This document shows positions 1 to 8,063 of a stretch of DNA of 64,000 bases, piece by piece. This DNA is from Myxococcaceae bacterium JPH2. GTDB taxonomy: Bacteria; Myxococcota; Myxococcia; Myxococcales; Myxococcaceae. The stretch's first letter is position 1; the number at the start of each line of letters is the position of its first letter. The notes below the pieces were generated by a model that did no database searches, was not told where the DNA came from, and worked only from the letters and a program-made list of their open reading frames with translations. The stretch is from contig JAEMGR010000007.1 of the NCBI GenBank assembly GCA_016458225.1, forward strand, positions 124,001-188,000, in the 5' to 3' direction. A program made the translations under genes and the position numbers.

Positions 1-334
1 CGCGACCAACGGCGCGGTGATGGCCACCGAGGCGGGCCTCAAGGCGACCGAGTCCGGCGCCGAGCTGGCGGCCCAGGTGGACGAGGGCCTGGGGCTCATC
101 CTCGAGCTGGCGCGTCAGACGTCGCACGCGGTCCGGAGCATCTCGCTGGCCACCCAGCAGCAGCAGACGGGGACGGATCAGCTCGCGGCGGCGATGGGGG
201 ACATTCTCCGCGTCACCGAGCAGAACGCCGCGGCCACCAAGCAGATGGTGGCCGCCAACGCGGACCTCTCCACGCTGTCACGCGACCTCAAGCATGTGGT
301 GGACCGCTTCAGTCTGGGCGCGGGGGAGGGCTGA
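1..334 (+). CDS. methyl-accepting chemotaxis protein, C-terminal part (5' end outside window)
   Basis: The frame is already open at base 2 and runs to a stop at 332-334, so only the last ~110 residues are seen. They match the distal helix of an MCP signalling domain: heptad-rich Ala/Gln sequence with the segment SISLATQQQQTGTDQLA followed by an amphipathic helix ending KHVVDRFSLGAGEG. The same segment occurs in the next gene, so the two are tandem paralogous receptors, 3 bases apart. In the family this region carries adaptation sites and forms the coiled-coil that controls CheA. The sensor domain and the kinase-contact tip are outside the window, so the ligand cannot be inferred. Confidence 0.9.
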   Translation, partial: ATNGAVMATEAGLKATESGAELAAQVDEGLGLILELARQTSHAVRSISLATQQQQTGTDQLAAAMGDILRVTEQNAAATKQMVAANADLSTLSRDLKHVVDRFSLGAGEG

Positions 335-337
335 ACC

Positions 338-2155
338 ATGGCGACGCGCGCCGGTGTCCGCCGGGCTTCTTTCAGCCGGCACCTGATGCTTCCTGTCGCG
401 ATGGCCAACCTCGTGGGCGCGGCGCTCAGTGCGCACTACGCCACGCTGGTGTTGGGGGACGCGCTGGGGCCTCACCTGACCGGGCTCCTGGTGATGGGCG
501 GCGTGCTGAGCATGCTGCTCATGGTGCTGGGCGGCGGCACGTCGCTGCGTCGGATGGGGACCCTGCGAGGCATCGAGCGCGGGGACGTGGCCGCCACCGC
601 GCCTCGGCTGGCGGATGCGGTGCGAGAGGTGACGCGCGCTCCAGACGAGGCGTTCATCCTGTCGCTGGGGTTGTGGGGGCTCACCGCCACGGTGCTCAGC
701 GGGCTCATGTGGGCCCTGGATGGCATGCCACTCGACGTGGCGCTGCGGGTCGCGGGACTGGGGCTGCTGTTCGGTCCGCTGTCCGCGCTGCTCGTGCATT
801 GCATGGTGATGCTGCGCGCGCGGCAGGTGGTGCTCTGGCTCGCGGCGCTGGGGCTCACGCAGGCGCAGGTCATCGAGGCCATGCCTCGGCGCGCTTGGAT
901 TCGGGCTCGGCTGGTGGCGTTCACCGCCATCTCCGTGGTGACGCCCGCGGTGCTGTCCGCGAACCTCGCGGGCGCGCTGTCGGAGCGCGTCCTGGCGCGG
1001 TTGGCGGCGGCGGGGGACTCGGATGTGGAGGGCATGCTCGCGGGGGCGCTTCGTGCCGAGGCGCTCACCTCGGGAGGCTTCTTGTGCCTGCTCGTGTTCG
1101 GACTCGCGCTGACCACCGCGTACCTGGGCGGCACGTTGCTGGGGCGGCCCATGCGTGCGCTGTCGAGCGAGGCGCGGAGAATCGCGGAGGGTGACCTGGC
1201 CAGCCCTCGGCTCGTGCCCGCGGAGGACGAGGTCTGGGACGTGTCCGCGGCCTTCACCACCATGCGCGCGCACCTGGCGGATGTCCTGGCGCAGCTCCAG
1301 CGCGCGGGCGCGCAGATCTCCGCCACCACGGAGGAGATTCTGTCCACCTCCAACCGCCATGAGCTGGGCGCGACCGAACAGGCCAGCAGCTTGGATCAGA
1401 CGAGCGCCACCACGGAGGAGCTGGCTCGCTCGGCGCGGCAGATCGCCGAGAACGCGGGCTCGGTGGCGGAGATTGCCCAGCGGACGCTGACGGCCGCGGA
1501 GGCAGGGCATGGCGGCGCGGCTTCGTTCCTCGGGTCCATGGACCGCATGCGCCAGGACAACCAGGCCATTGCCTCGGCGGTGGTCCGGCTCAACAAGCGC
1601 GTGCAGCAGATCGGCAAGATCGTCGAGTTCATCAACGGCGTGGCGGACAAGTCGGACCTGCTGGCGCTGAACGCGGAGCTGGAGGGGACGAAGGCGGGCG
1701 AGGTGGGGCGTGGCTTCTCGCTGGTGGCGGCGGAGATGCGCCGACTGGCCGAGAACGTCCTCGAGTCAACGAAGGAGATTGAAGGACTCATCGAGGAGGT
1801 ACGCGAGGCGAGCGCGGCAGCCGTTTCCGCCACGGAGGGCGGCGTGCGCGCGGTGGAGACGGGCACGTCGCTGGCTCGGCAGGTGTCGGAGTCGCTGCTG
1901 CAGATTGTCGACCTCGCGGGGCGCACCTCGGATGCCGTGCGCAGCATCTCGCTGGCCACGCAGCAGCAGCAGACGGGAACGGATCAGCTCGCCGACTCGA
2001 TGGCGGACATCCTTCGCATCACCCAGCAGAGCCTCAACGCCTCCCGCCAGGTGGGCAACGCCAACGGAGACCTTCTGGTGCTCGCTCGCGACCTGCGTGA
2101 GGTCGTCGAGCGCTTCCAGATTGCGCGGTCTCCGGTGCGTGAGGAGGGCGGGTGA
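338..2155 (+). CDS. methyl-accepting chemotaxis protein with multi-helix membrane sensor
   Basis: A 605-residue receptor. The N-terminal ~265 residues hold about six hydrophobic segments and no large periplasmic domain, so sensing is probably within or near the inner membrane. A HAMP region follows (from ~268, GRPMRALSSEARRIAEGDLA), then a long coiled-coil signalling domain. The hairpin tip near residues 440-465 reads LLALNAELEGTKAGEVGRGF, where typical receptors have [20 protein letters not shown]; the GRGF core is kept but the E-A-A-R-A part is altered. The stop overlaps the cheA start (GTGA), which implies translational coupling. It is expected to control the neighbouring CheA through a CheW not seen here. 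Confidence 0.93.
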   Translation: MATRAGVRRASFSRHLMLPVAMANLVGAALSAHYATLVLGDALGPHLTGLLVMGGVLSMLLMVLGGGTSLRRMGTLRGIERGDVAATAPRLADAVREVTRAPDEAFILSLGLWGLTATVLSGLMWALDGMPLDVALRVAGLGLLFGPLSALLVHCMVMLRARQVVLWLAALGLTQAQVIEAMPRRAWIRARLVAFTAISVVTPAVLSANLAGALSERVLARLAAAGDSDVEGMLAGALRAEALTSGGFLCLLVFGLALTTAYLGGTLLGRPMRALSSEARRIAEGDLASPRLVPAEDEVWDVSAAFTTMRAHLADVLAQLQRAGAQISATTEEILSTSNRHELGATEQASSLDQTSATTEELARSARQIAENAGSVAEIAQRTLTAAEAGHGGAASFLGSMDRMRQDNQAIASAVVRLNKRVQQIGKIVEFINGVADKSDLLALNAELEGTKAGEVGRGFSLVAAEMRRLAENVLESTKEIEGLIEEVREASAAAVSATEGGVRAVETGTSLARQVSESLLQIVDLAGRTSDAVRSISLATQQQQTGTDQLADSMADILRITQQSLNASRQVGNANGDLLVLARDLREVVERFQIARSPVREEGG

Positions 2156-4626
2156 ACCCCAGCGAGCGCCTGCTCAAGCAGTTCCGCGAGCTGGTGACGG
2201 TGCGCCTGGAGCGCATCAATCGGTCGCTCGTGGAGTTGGAGGGCGGGGCGAACCTCGACGCGGGTCGCCGGGTGCTGCGCGAGCTGCACGGCCTCAAGGG
2301 CGAGGCCCGGATGATGGGCTTCGACGACATCAACGCGCTCGTCCACCAGATGGAGGAGCTGGTTCGCCGCACCGAGCCCAGTCGCTACCTGTTGACCTCC
2401 GACTCCACGGACGCGCTGCTCACTGCCGCGGACGCGGTGCTCGCCTTGTCCGCGGCGGCGCCCGCGTCAGCTCCTTCCACGGAGACGTCCGCGCTCATCC
2501 AGGCGCTGGAGACGCGCCTGCGCGAAGAGGCCGATCGATTGCCTCCGCCAGGAGACGAACGGGTCCCTGCTCCCGAGCTGGAGACGACGCGACCGTTGTC
2601 CCCGCGTGCCGAGGCTGCGCTCACGCAGGGTGGCCGTCCGGTCATCAACCCGCCCGCGGGTCCCTCACATCTGCTCACGACCGCCGCGACGTCGCTGGTC
2701 GGGGGACGGGTGGGAGAGGCGGCTCACGTTTCGATCGGGAACGCCGCGGCGGGCTTCGTGACGCGGAGCGCGGAGCCGACGAGGGCGCCGGGGGCTGGCG
2801 CCACCGACAGCTCCAGTTCCTCACGGTCCCCTGACCTGCCTCGCGGAGTGAGTGGAGTCGCGCCCGCCGCCGCTGCTGCACTGGCCCGTCTGCCCGCGCC
2901 ATCCAGTGCGGGAGCGTCGCGACCTCCCGAGCCCCGCGTGGACCCCGCGTCGGTGCGCATCGACGTGGCGAGCCTGGACCTGCTCACGAACGCGGTGACG
3001 AACCTGACGCAGGTGGCTCGTCGTCGCGATCTCGCCAACGCTCGACGACTGGAGCTGGCGCAGGAGCTGGGGCAGCTCGCGCGCGAGGCCGAGGACCTGG
3101 GGCCCGCTGCGGCGGCCCTGGTGGCGCGCTTGGGCAAGGCGAAGGCGCTCGCGGCCACGCTCCATCGCGAGGCCAAGCTGCTCTCCAACGCGGAGCTGCG
3201 CGACCTGGGCCAGGTGGCCGAGGAGGTGCAGACGCTGCGGATGCTCCCGCTCTCGGTCCTCTTCGAGCCGTACCCGCGCATGGTCCGCGACCTCGCGCGG
3301 GAGCTGGGCAAGGAGGTGGAGCTCGTCGTCGACGGCGAGGACACGCGCGCGGACCGGGCGGTGGTGGAGGCGCTGAGAGATCCGCTGATGCACCTGGTGC
3401 GCAACGCGCTCGACCACGGCCTGGAGACGCGCGTGGACCGGGTGACGGGCGGCAAGAAGCCGCGCGGCTGCCTCACCCTGCGCGCGGCTCGCGAGGGCAA
3501 TCGCATCGTGCTTCGCGTGGAGGACGACGGCGTGGGGCTGGAGCCCGCCGAGCTGCGCCGCGTGGCGGTGCGCAAGGGCTTCCTCGACGAGGCCGCGGCC
3601 CATTCCTTGTCCGATGCCGCCGCGCGCGACCTCATCTTCCTGGCGGGCTTCACCTCGCGAGACGTGGTGACGGACCTGTCGGGCCGGGGCGTGGGCCTGG
3701 ACGCGGTGCGCACCGCCATCCAGGGCCTGGGCGGCGATGCCGGCGTCGAGTCCGCGCCCGGCTGGGGCACCATCTTCACCCTTCGCGTGCCCGTGTCCCT
3801 CACAGTGGCCCCGCTCCTGTTCATCCAGGTGGCCGACGAAGTGCTGGCCTTGAGCGCCACGCACGTCTCCCGCGCGCTGCGAGTGGAGGCGGACGACGTG
3901 GGCGAGCTGGCGGGGCGACCCACCCTCAAGGTCGCCGGTGGGGTGCTGCCCTTCGCGCCCATCTCCGCGCTGCTCGGCCTGGAGCCGGAGCGCCCTGCCC
4001 ACGAGGGCGAGCGCGTGCTCGTGGTGCGGAGCCAGGGCGTCCAGGCCGCACTCGGGGTGGATAAGGTGCTGGAGGAGCGGGTCCAGGCCATCCTCCCCTT
4101 GAAGGGGCTGTTGGCGCGCTTTGCCCACCTGAGCGGCGCGACGACGCTCGCGGATGGACGGCTCTCCATGGTGCTGTCGGCCGCGTTCCTCACCGCCGTC
4201 GCACACGGCACGTCGCCGCACCGGGTGGCCCGCGCGGCCCCTCGCGCTCCTTCGCCCCGCCGACGCCGCATCCTCGTGGTGGACGACTCGCCGCTCACCC
4301 GGGAGCTGCTGTCCAACCTCCTGGACGCGGTGGGGTATGACACCCGCGTGGCCGCCGACGGCGCCGAGGCGCTCGCCCTGCTGGGCCAGGAGTCGGTGGA
4401 CCTGGTCCTCACCGACCTGGAGATGCCGGGCGTGGACGGCCTGGAGCTCACGCGGCAGCTCAAGGGCCACTTCCTCCATGCCCGACTGCCTGTCGTGATT
4501 CTCACCACCCGAGGAGGCGAGGAAGACCGGATGCGCGGGCTTGCCGCCGGAGCGGACGGCTACATCACCAAGGGAGACCTCGTCCGGCAGGACCTGGTGG
4601 ACGTGGTGGGGCGGTTGTTGAGCTGA
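2152..4626 (+). CDS. cheA: CheA-type hybrid histidine kinase with C-terminal receiver
   Basis: An 824-residue chemotaxis kinase. In order: Hpt domain with phosphorylatable His46 in LRELHGLKGEARMMGF; a Pro/Ala/Ser-rich linker (~100-270); dimerisation helices; ATPase with N box LVRNALDHGLE, G boxes DDGVGL and GRGVGLDAV; a CheW-like domain (~545-680); and a receiver from ~704 (RILVVDDSPLTREL) with acceptor Asp755 in LTDLEMPGVDG. The GTG start overlaps the preceding stop by 4 bases. No separate CheY is seen in the operon, so the fused receiver may be a phosphate sink or the output. Two tandem receptors, hybrid CheA, CheB and CheR resemble my recollection of the M. xanthus Che3 system, which controls developmental timing; that assignment is inference. 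Confidence 0.95.
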   Translation: MNPSERLLKQFRELVTVRLERINRSLVELEGGANLDAGRRVLRELHGLKGEARMMGFDDINALVHQMEELVRRTEPSRYLLTSDSTDALLTAADAVLALSAAAPASAPSTETSALIQALETRLREEADRLPPPGDERVPAPELETTRPLSPRAEAALTQGGRPVINPPAGPSHLLTTAATSLVGGRVGEAAHVSIGNAAAGFVTRSAEPTRAPGAGATDSSSSSRSPDLPRGVSGVAPAAAAALARLPAPSSAGASRPPEPRVDPASVRIDVASLDLLTNAVTNLTQVARRRDLANARRLELAQELGQLAREAEDLGPAAAALVARLGKAKALAATLHREAKLLSNAELRDLGQVAEEVQTLRMLPLSVLFEPYPRMVRDLARELGKEVELVVDGEDTRADRAVVEALRDPLMHLVRNALDHGLETRVDRVTGGKKPRGCLTLRAAREGNRIVLRVEDDGVGLEPAELRRVAVRKGFLDEAAAHSLSDAAARDLIFLAGFTSRDVVTDLSGRGVGLDAVRTAIQGLGGDAGVESAPGWGTIFTLRVPVSLTVAPLLFIQVADEVLALSATHVSRALRVEADDVGELAGRPTLKVAGGVLPFAPISALLGLEPERPAHEGERVLVVRSQGVQAALGVDKVLEERVQAILPLKGLLARFAHLSGATTLADGRLSMVLSAAFLTAVAHGTSPHRVARAAPRAPSPRRRRILVVDDSPLTRELLSNLLDAVGYDTRVAADGAEALALLGQESVDLVLTDLEMPGVDGLELTRQLKGHFLHARLPVVILTTRGGEEDRMRGLAAGADGYITKGDLVRQDLVDVVGRLLS

Positions 4627-4708
4627 CGGGCTCGGGTGACGAAGCCCTCTGAGTTGGCACCGCGCATTGGCTATACTCCCGGCGGCACGCACGGGGTATG
4701 CACGAGAC

Positions 4709-5761
4709 ATGGGGAAGAAAGTGTCGGTGCTGGTGGTGGATGACTCGCTCATCTGCCGGCAGCTCATCAGCCAAGCGTTGAGCCAGGACCCTGACATCGA
4801 GGTGGTTGGGAGCTGTGCCGACGGAAAGCAGGCCATTGCCCTCACGAAGGAGTTGCGCCCCCACGTCGTGACCATGGATGTGGACATGCCCGTCATGGAC
4901 GGGCTCACGGCCGTCGAGCACATCATGGCCGAGTGCCCCACGCCCATCCTGGTGCTGACGGCTGATCCGCGCTCGCAGGCGCCGGAGCTGACGTGCCGAG
5001 CGCTGGAGCTGGGCGCGCTGGCGCTGCAAATCAAGCCCGCCATCGACGCGGGGCCGGATGCGTGGAACCTCGTGCGCGAGGTGAAGCTGCTGTCGTCCGT
5101 TCGAGTCATCCGCCACTTGCGCGGCCCCAAGCGGGCGCAGCTCCTGCCTCGGCCCGTCACGGCCATGCCGCCGGTGTCCATGGGCATCGTGGCGGTGGCC
5201 GCGAGCACGGGCGGTCCCCAGGTGCTCTACCGGATGTTGTCGGAGCTGCCGGCGGACTTCCCGGCGCCCATCGTCATCGTCCAGCACATCAACGCGGCCT
5301 TCTCCGAGTCGCTGGCGGGCTGGCTCGCCAACGCGAGCAAGCTGAAGGTCCGGCTGGCGCAGGACGGCGAGCCGCTCATGCCGGGCCACGTGCTCATCGC
5401 TCCGCCAGGGCTGCACACCATCACCCCGTTCCGCGGGCGCGTGGCGCTCAAGCCGGGCACGGAGCGCGACGGCCACATGCCCAGCGGCACGGTGCTGCTG
5501 GAGAGCGCGGCCAAGGCGTACGGCCGGCGCGCGGTGGGGCTCGTGCTGACGGGCATGGGGGCGGACGGCGCGGAGGGACTCCTGGCCATCAAACAGGCCG
5601 GTGGCCTGACGCTGGCGCAGAACGAGGAGTCCTGCGTGGTGTACGGCATGCCCGGCGAGGCCGCGGAGCGCAAGGCGGTGGACCACCTCATCCACGGGGA
5701 CGACGTGGCCGCCACGCTCGTGCGGCTGGCGCGCGGCGAGTCCCTGGCAGCGGGGCGCTGA
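4709..5761 (+). CDS. cheB: CheB receptor methylesterase/glutamine deamidase
   Basis: A 350-residue two-domain CheB. The receiver domain starts at the chosen ATG ([13 protein letters not shown]) and has Asp11-Asp12 and acceptor Asp57 in [11 protein letters not shown]. The effector domain has the catalytic Ser in [11 protein letters not shown], His in [10 protein letters not shown] and Asp in [11 protein letters not shown]. An upstream in-frame start at 4667 would add 14 residues with no homology, so 4709 is preferred. It removes methyl groups from receptors such as the two encoded upstream and opposes the CheR encoded 6 bases downstream. Length and domain order are normal. Confidence 0.96.
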   Translation: MGKKVSVLVVDDSLICRQLISQALSQDPDIEVVGSCADGKQAIALTKELRPHVVTMDVDMPVMDGLTAVEHIMAECPTPILVLTADPRSQAPELTCRALELGALALQIKPAIDAGPDAWNLVREVKLLSSVRVIRHLRGPKRAQLLPRPVTAMPPVSMGIVAVAASTGGPQVLYRMLSELPADFPAPIVIVQHINAAFSESLAGWLANASKLKVRLAQDGEPLMPGHVLIAPPGLHTITPFRGRVALKPGTERDGHMPSGTVLLESAAKAYGRRAVGLVLTGMGADGAEGLLAIKQAGGLTLAQNEESCVVYGMPGEAAERKAVDHLIHGDDVAATLVRLARGESLAAGR

Positions 5762-5767
5762 GCGCCG

Positions 5768-7126
5768 GTGGGGCCCTCGGCTCCGCACCGCGGGCCTGTG
5801 CACGCGTTCATCGCGGAGCGCACGGGCATGGCCCTGTCTCCCGCGCAGGCGCGGCGGTTGGACGAGCGGCTCGCGGTGCTCCAGGGCCACGCCTCGGCGC
5901 CGCAGTACGTGCAGCACCTCAAGTCCATGGCGGGCGCGGCGGACCTGGAGCAGTTGGTGCGCGCCGTCGTGGTGCACAAGACGGACCTCTTCCGCGACGA
6001 GGTGCAACTCGCGGCGTTTCGCTCTCGCGTGCTGGCGCCTCGGGTGGCGCGGGCCCGAGGGCCGCTGCGCGTGTGGAGCGCGGGCTGCGCCACGGGCGAG
6101 GAGGTGGCGACGCTGCTGGCCCTGCTGGAGGAGGCCGGAGCGGACCCCGCCAGCACCGTGCTGGGGACGGACATCTGCGAGTCGGTGTTGGAGCAGGCGC
6201 GCACGCTGAGCTTCCCCGCGGAGGCGCTGCGCCGAGTCCCCGCTGGGCTGCGCGAGCGTTGCTTCGTCTGGGACGGCCGTCGCGCGGCCCTGGCTCCCGC
6301 CCTGCGCGCCCGCGCGAGCTTCCGTCTCCACAACCTGATGGACACGCCGTACCCGCGGCCCGAGGGGGGCGGCTTCGACGTCATCTTCTGCCGCAATGTC
6401 CTCATCTACTTCTCGGCGGAGGCCTTCCAGCGCACCGTGGTCGAGTTGGCCGGGAGGCTCGCGCCGGGCGGAACCCTGGTGCTGTCCTCCGCGGAGCCGC
6501 TGCTCCAGGTCCCGCCGCCCTTGAAGCTGCTCCGGGCGGAGCAGGCCTTCTTCTACGTTCGCGCCGAGGACGCCGAGCCGGCTCCCTCCATCGCCGAGCC
6601 CCGGATGGAGTCGTCTCGAACGCCCGTGCCGCTGGTGCGGCGGGAGCCAGAGCCGACGGGGAGTCAGGTGGCCAGACGCGAGTCGGGGAAGTTCGCGACC
6701 GTGGCCGCAAGCCCACCTCCGCCCGCACGTGCTCATCCCGAAGCAGCGCGACTCTTCGCCAGGGTGCTGGATGGTTCCACCTCCGGACCCCTGCCGCTCT
6801 CCAGTGCTACGGACGGGCGGCGCGGACCCACGCAGGTCGCGGCCGAAGCGGACGTGAGGCCTCGGTCAGCTCCGCCCTCCGCCGAGGCGGACCTGCGGCG
6901 CTGCCTGGAGCTGGAGCCGGACCTCGCCGCCGCCCGCTATCTGCTCGGCCTTCTGTTGGAGCAGGGGGGCCGGCCCGATGAGGCCGTGGGGGAGTACAGG
7001 CGGGCGCTCGGCGCGGTGGACACCGGCCGGGCAGTCTCCGTTCCCTTCCTCCTCAATCCGGCGCGGCTGCGCGTCGCCTGTGCGCACGCCATCGAGCGGC
7101 TGGAGTCCGCCTCCGCGCGCCGTTGA
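5768..7126 (+). CDS. cheR: CheR-type receptor methyltransferase with C-terminal TPR
   Basis: A 452-residue protein with GTG start 6 bases after cheB. Residues ~10-70 form the CheR N-terminal helical domain; the SAM-binding core contains VWSAGCATGEEVATLL (~100), LGTDICESVLEQA and the conserved FCRNVLIYF (~207). After ~275 there is a Pro/Ala/Arg-rich linker and then a TPR-like segment (EADLRRCLELEPDLAAARYLLG, ~375-425), an arrangement known for TPR-CheR proteins in which the repeats mediate interactions. It methylates glutamates on the signalling helices of the cognate receptors. It ends the visible chemosensory operon. Confidence 0.94.
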   Translation: MGPSAPHRGPVHAFIAERTGMALSPAQARRLDERLAVLQGHASAPQYVQHLKSMAGAADLEQLVRAVVVHKTDLFRDEVQLAAFRSRVLAPRVARARGPLRVWSAGCATGEEVATLLALLEEAGADPASTVLGTDICESVLEQARTLSFPAEALRRVPAGLRERCFVWDGRRAALAPALRARASFRLHNLMDTPYPRPEGGGFDVIFCRNVLIYFSAEAFQRTVVELAGRLAPGGTLVLSSAEPLLQVPPPLKLLRAEQAFFYVRAEDAEPAPSIAEPRMESSRTPVPLVRREPEPTGSQVARRESGKFATVAASPPPPARAHPEAARLFARVLDGSTSGPLPLSSATDGRRGPTQVAAEADVRPRSAPPSAEADLRRCLELEPDLAAARYLLGLLLEQGGRPDEAVGEYRRALGAVDTGRAVSVPFLLNPARLRVACAHAIERLESASARR

Positions 7127-7196
7127 TGGGGCCACGCTCCGGCCCCACGAAATCGAGGCCGACGCGCAAGCCATTTGGCCGTAGGATGCCGACCCC

Positions 7197-8063
7197 ATGC
7201 GAAGGCTCGTGTTGGTCGCCCTGTTGGCTTCCCTGCCCGGATGTTTCTACCCCGCGGACCGAGGCCGTGCCCTCGAAGCGAAGGTGGACAAACTGAGCGC
7301 TGACAACGCTCGGATGGAGGCGGAGCTGAAGGAGGCGCGCGGCCAGCTGTCCGCCACGCTCCCCAAGATTGACGAGAAGGTCACCGAGGTGACCCAGGCG
7401 CTCCAGAGCCTGGACACCGCCGCGCGCCGCAAGGACGCGGACATCGGCGTCCAGCTCCAGAAGACGATGGAGGACCTGGCGCAGCTTCGCGGCCAGGTGG
7501 AGACGTACCTCTACAAGATTGGTGAGCTGGAGACCGCGCTCAACAAGTCCTCGGAGGACACCAATCAGAAGCTGCTCGCGCTCCAGGGCACGGACGCGGT
7601 GAAGGAGGCCGAGGCCAAGAAGAAGGCCGAGGAGCTCAAGCGCCCCACCGACAAGAAGGAGTTCCTCGCGCTCGCCCAGGAGAAGGCGAAGGCCGGCGAG
7701 GGGCTCGTGGCGCGGCAGCTCTTCAGCGAGTTCATCAAGAAGTGGCCGAATGATCCGCTCGCCGGCGAGGCGCACTTCGGCCTGGGCGAGACGTACTTCA
7801 CCGAGTCCAAGTGCCGCGAGGCCCTCTTCGAGTACGGCAAGGTGGTGCAGGACCACGCCAAGACGGCCTCCGCGCCGGAGGCGTACCTCCGCTCGTCCGA
7901 GTGCTTCCAGAAGCTGAAGATGAAGGAAGAGTCCCGGCTCGCGCTGGAAGAGCTGGTGAAGAGCTATCCGAAGTCCGAGGCGGCCAAGACGGCGCGCACG
8001 CGCCTGACGGAGCTGGACAAGAAGCCCGCGCCGCCTCCGCCCGCGAAGAAGGGGAAGAAGTGA
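7197..8063 (+). CDS. lipoprotein with coiled coil and C-terminal TPRs (CpoB/YbgF-like)
   Basis: A 288-residue protein. The N-terminus is a lipoprotein signal with lipobox LPGC (Cys16). A Lys/Glu/Ala-rich coiled coil covers ~25-150, and TPR-like repeats follow (~155-275: FSEFIKKWPNDPLAGEAHFGLG, then YGKVVQDHAKTASAPEAYL). The layout, coiled coil then TPR, is that of CpoB/YbgF of the Tol-Pal system, though the anchor here is a lipid and no tol or pal genes are near. The tail is Lys/Pro-rich. Its stop overlaps the GTG of the next gene by 4 bases, so the two are co-translated and probably work in the same envelope compartment. Precise role unknown. Confidence 0.8.
   Translation: MRRLVLVALLASLPGCFYPADRGRALEAKVDKLSADNARMEAELKEARGQLSATLPKIDEKVTEVTQALQSLDTAARRKDADIGVQLQKTMEDLAQLRGQVETYLYKIGELETALNKSSEDTNQKLLALQGTDAVKEAEAKKKAEELKRPTDKKEFLALAQEKAKAGEGLVARQLFSEFIKKWPNDPLAGEAHFGLGETYFTESKCREALFEYGKVVQDHAKTASAPEAYLRSSECFQKLKMKEESRLALEELVKSYPKSEAAKTARTRLTELDKKPAPPPPAKKGKK

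Noticed and set aside
2724-5208. Long antisense frames opposite cheA and cheB
   Set aside because: Low-complexity Arg/Ser/Ala or His/Arg/Gln translations, no motifs, opposite well-supported chemotaxis genes.
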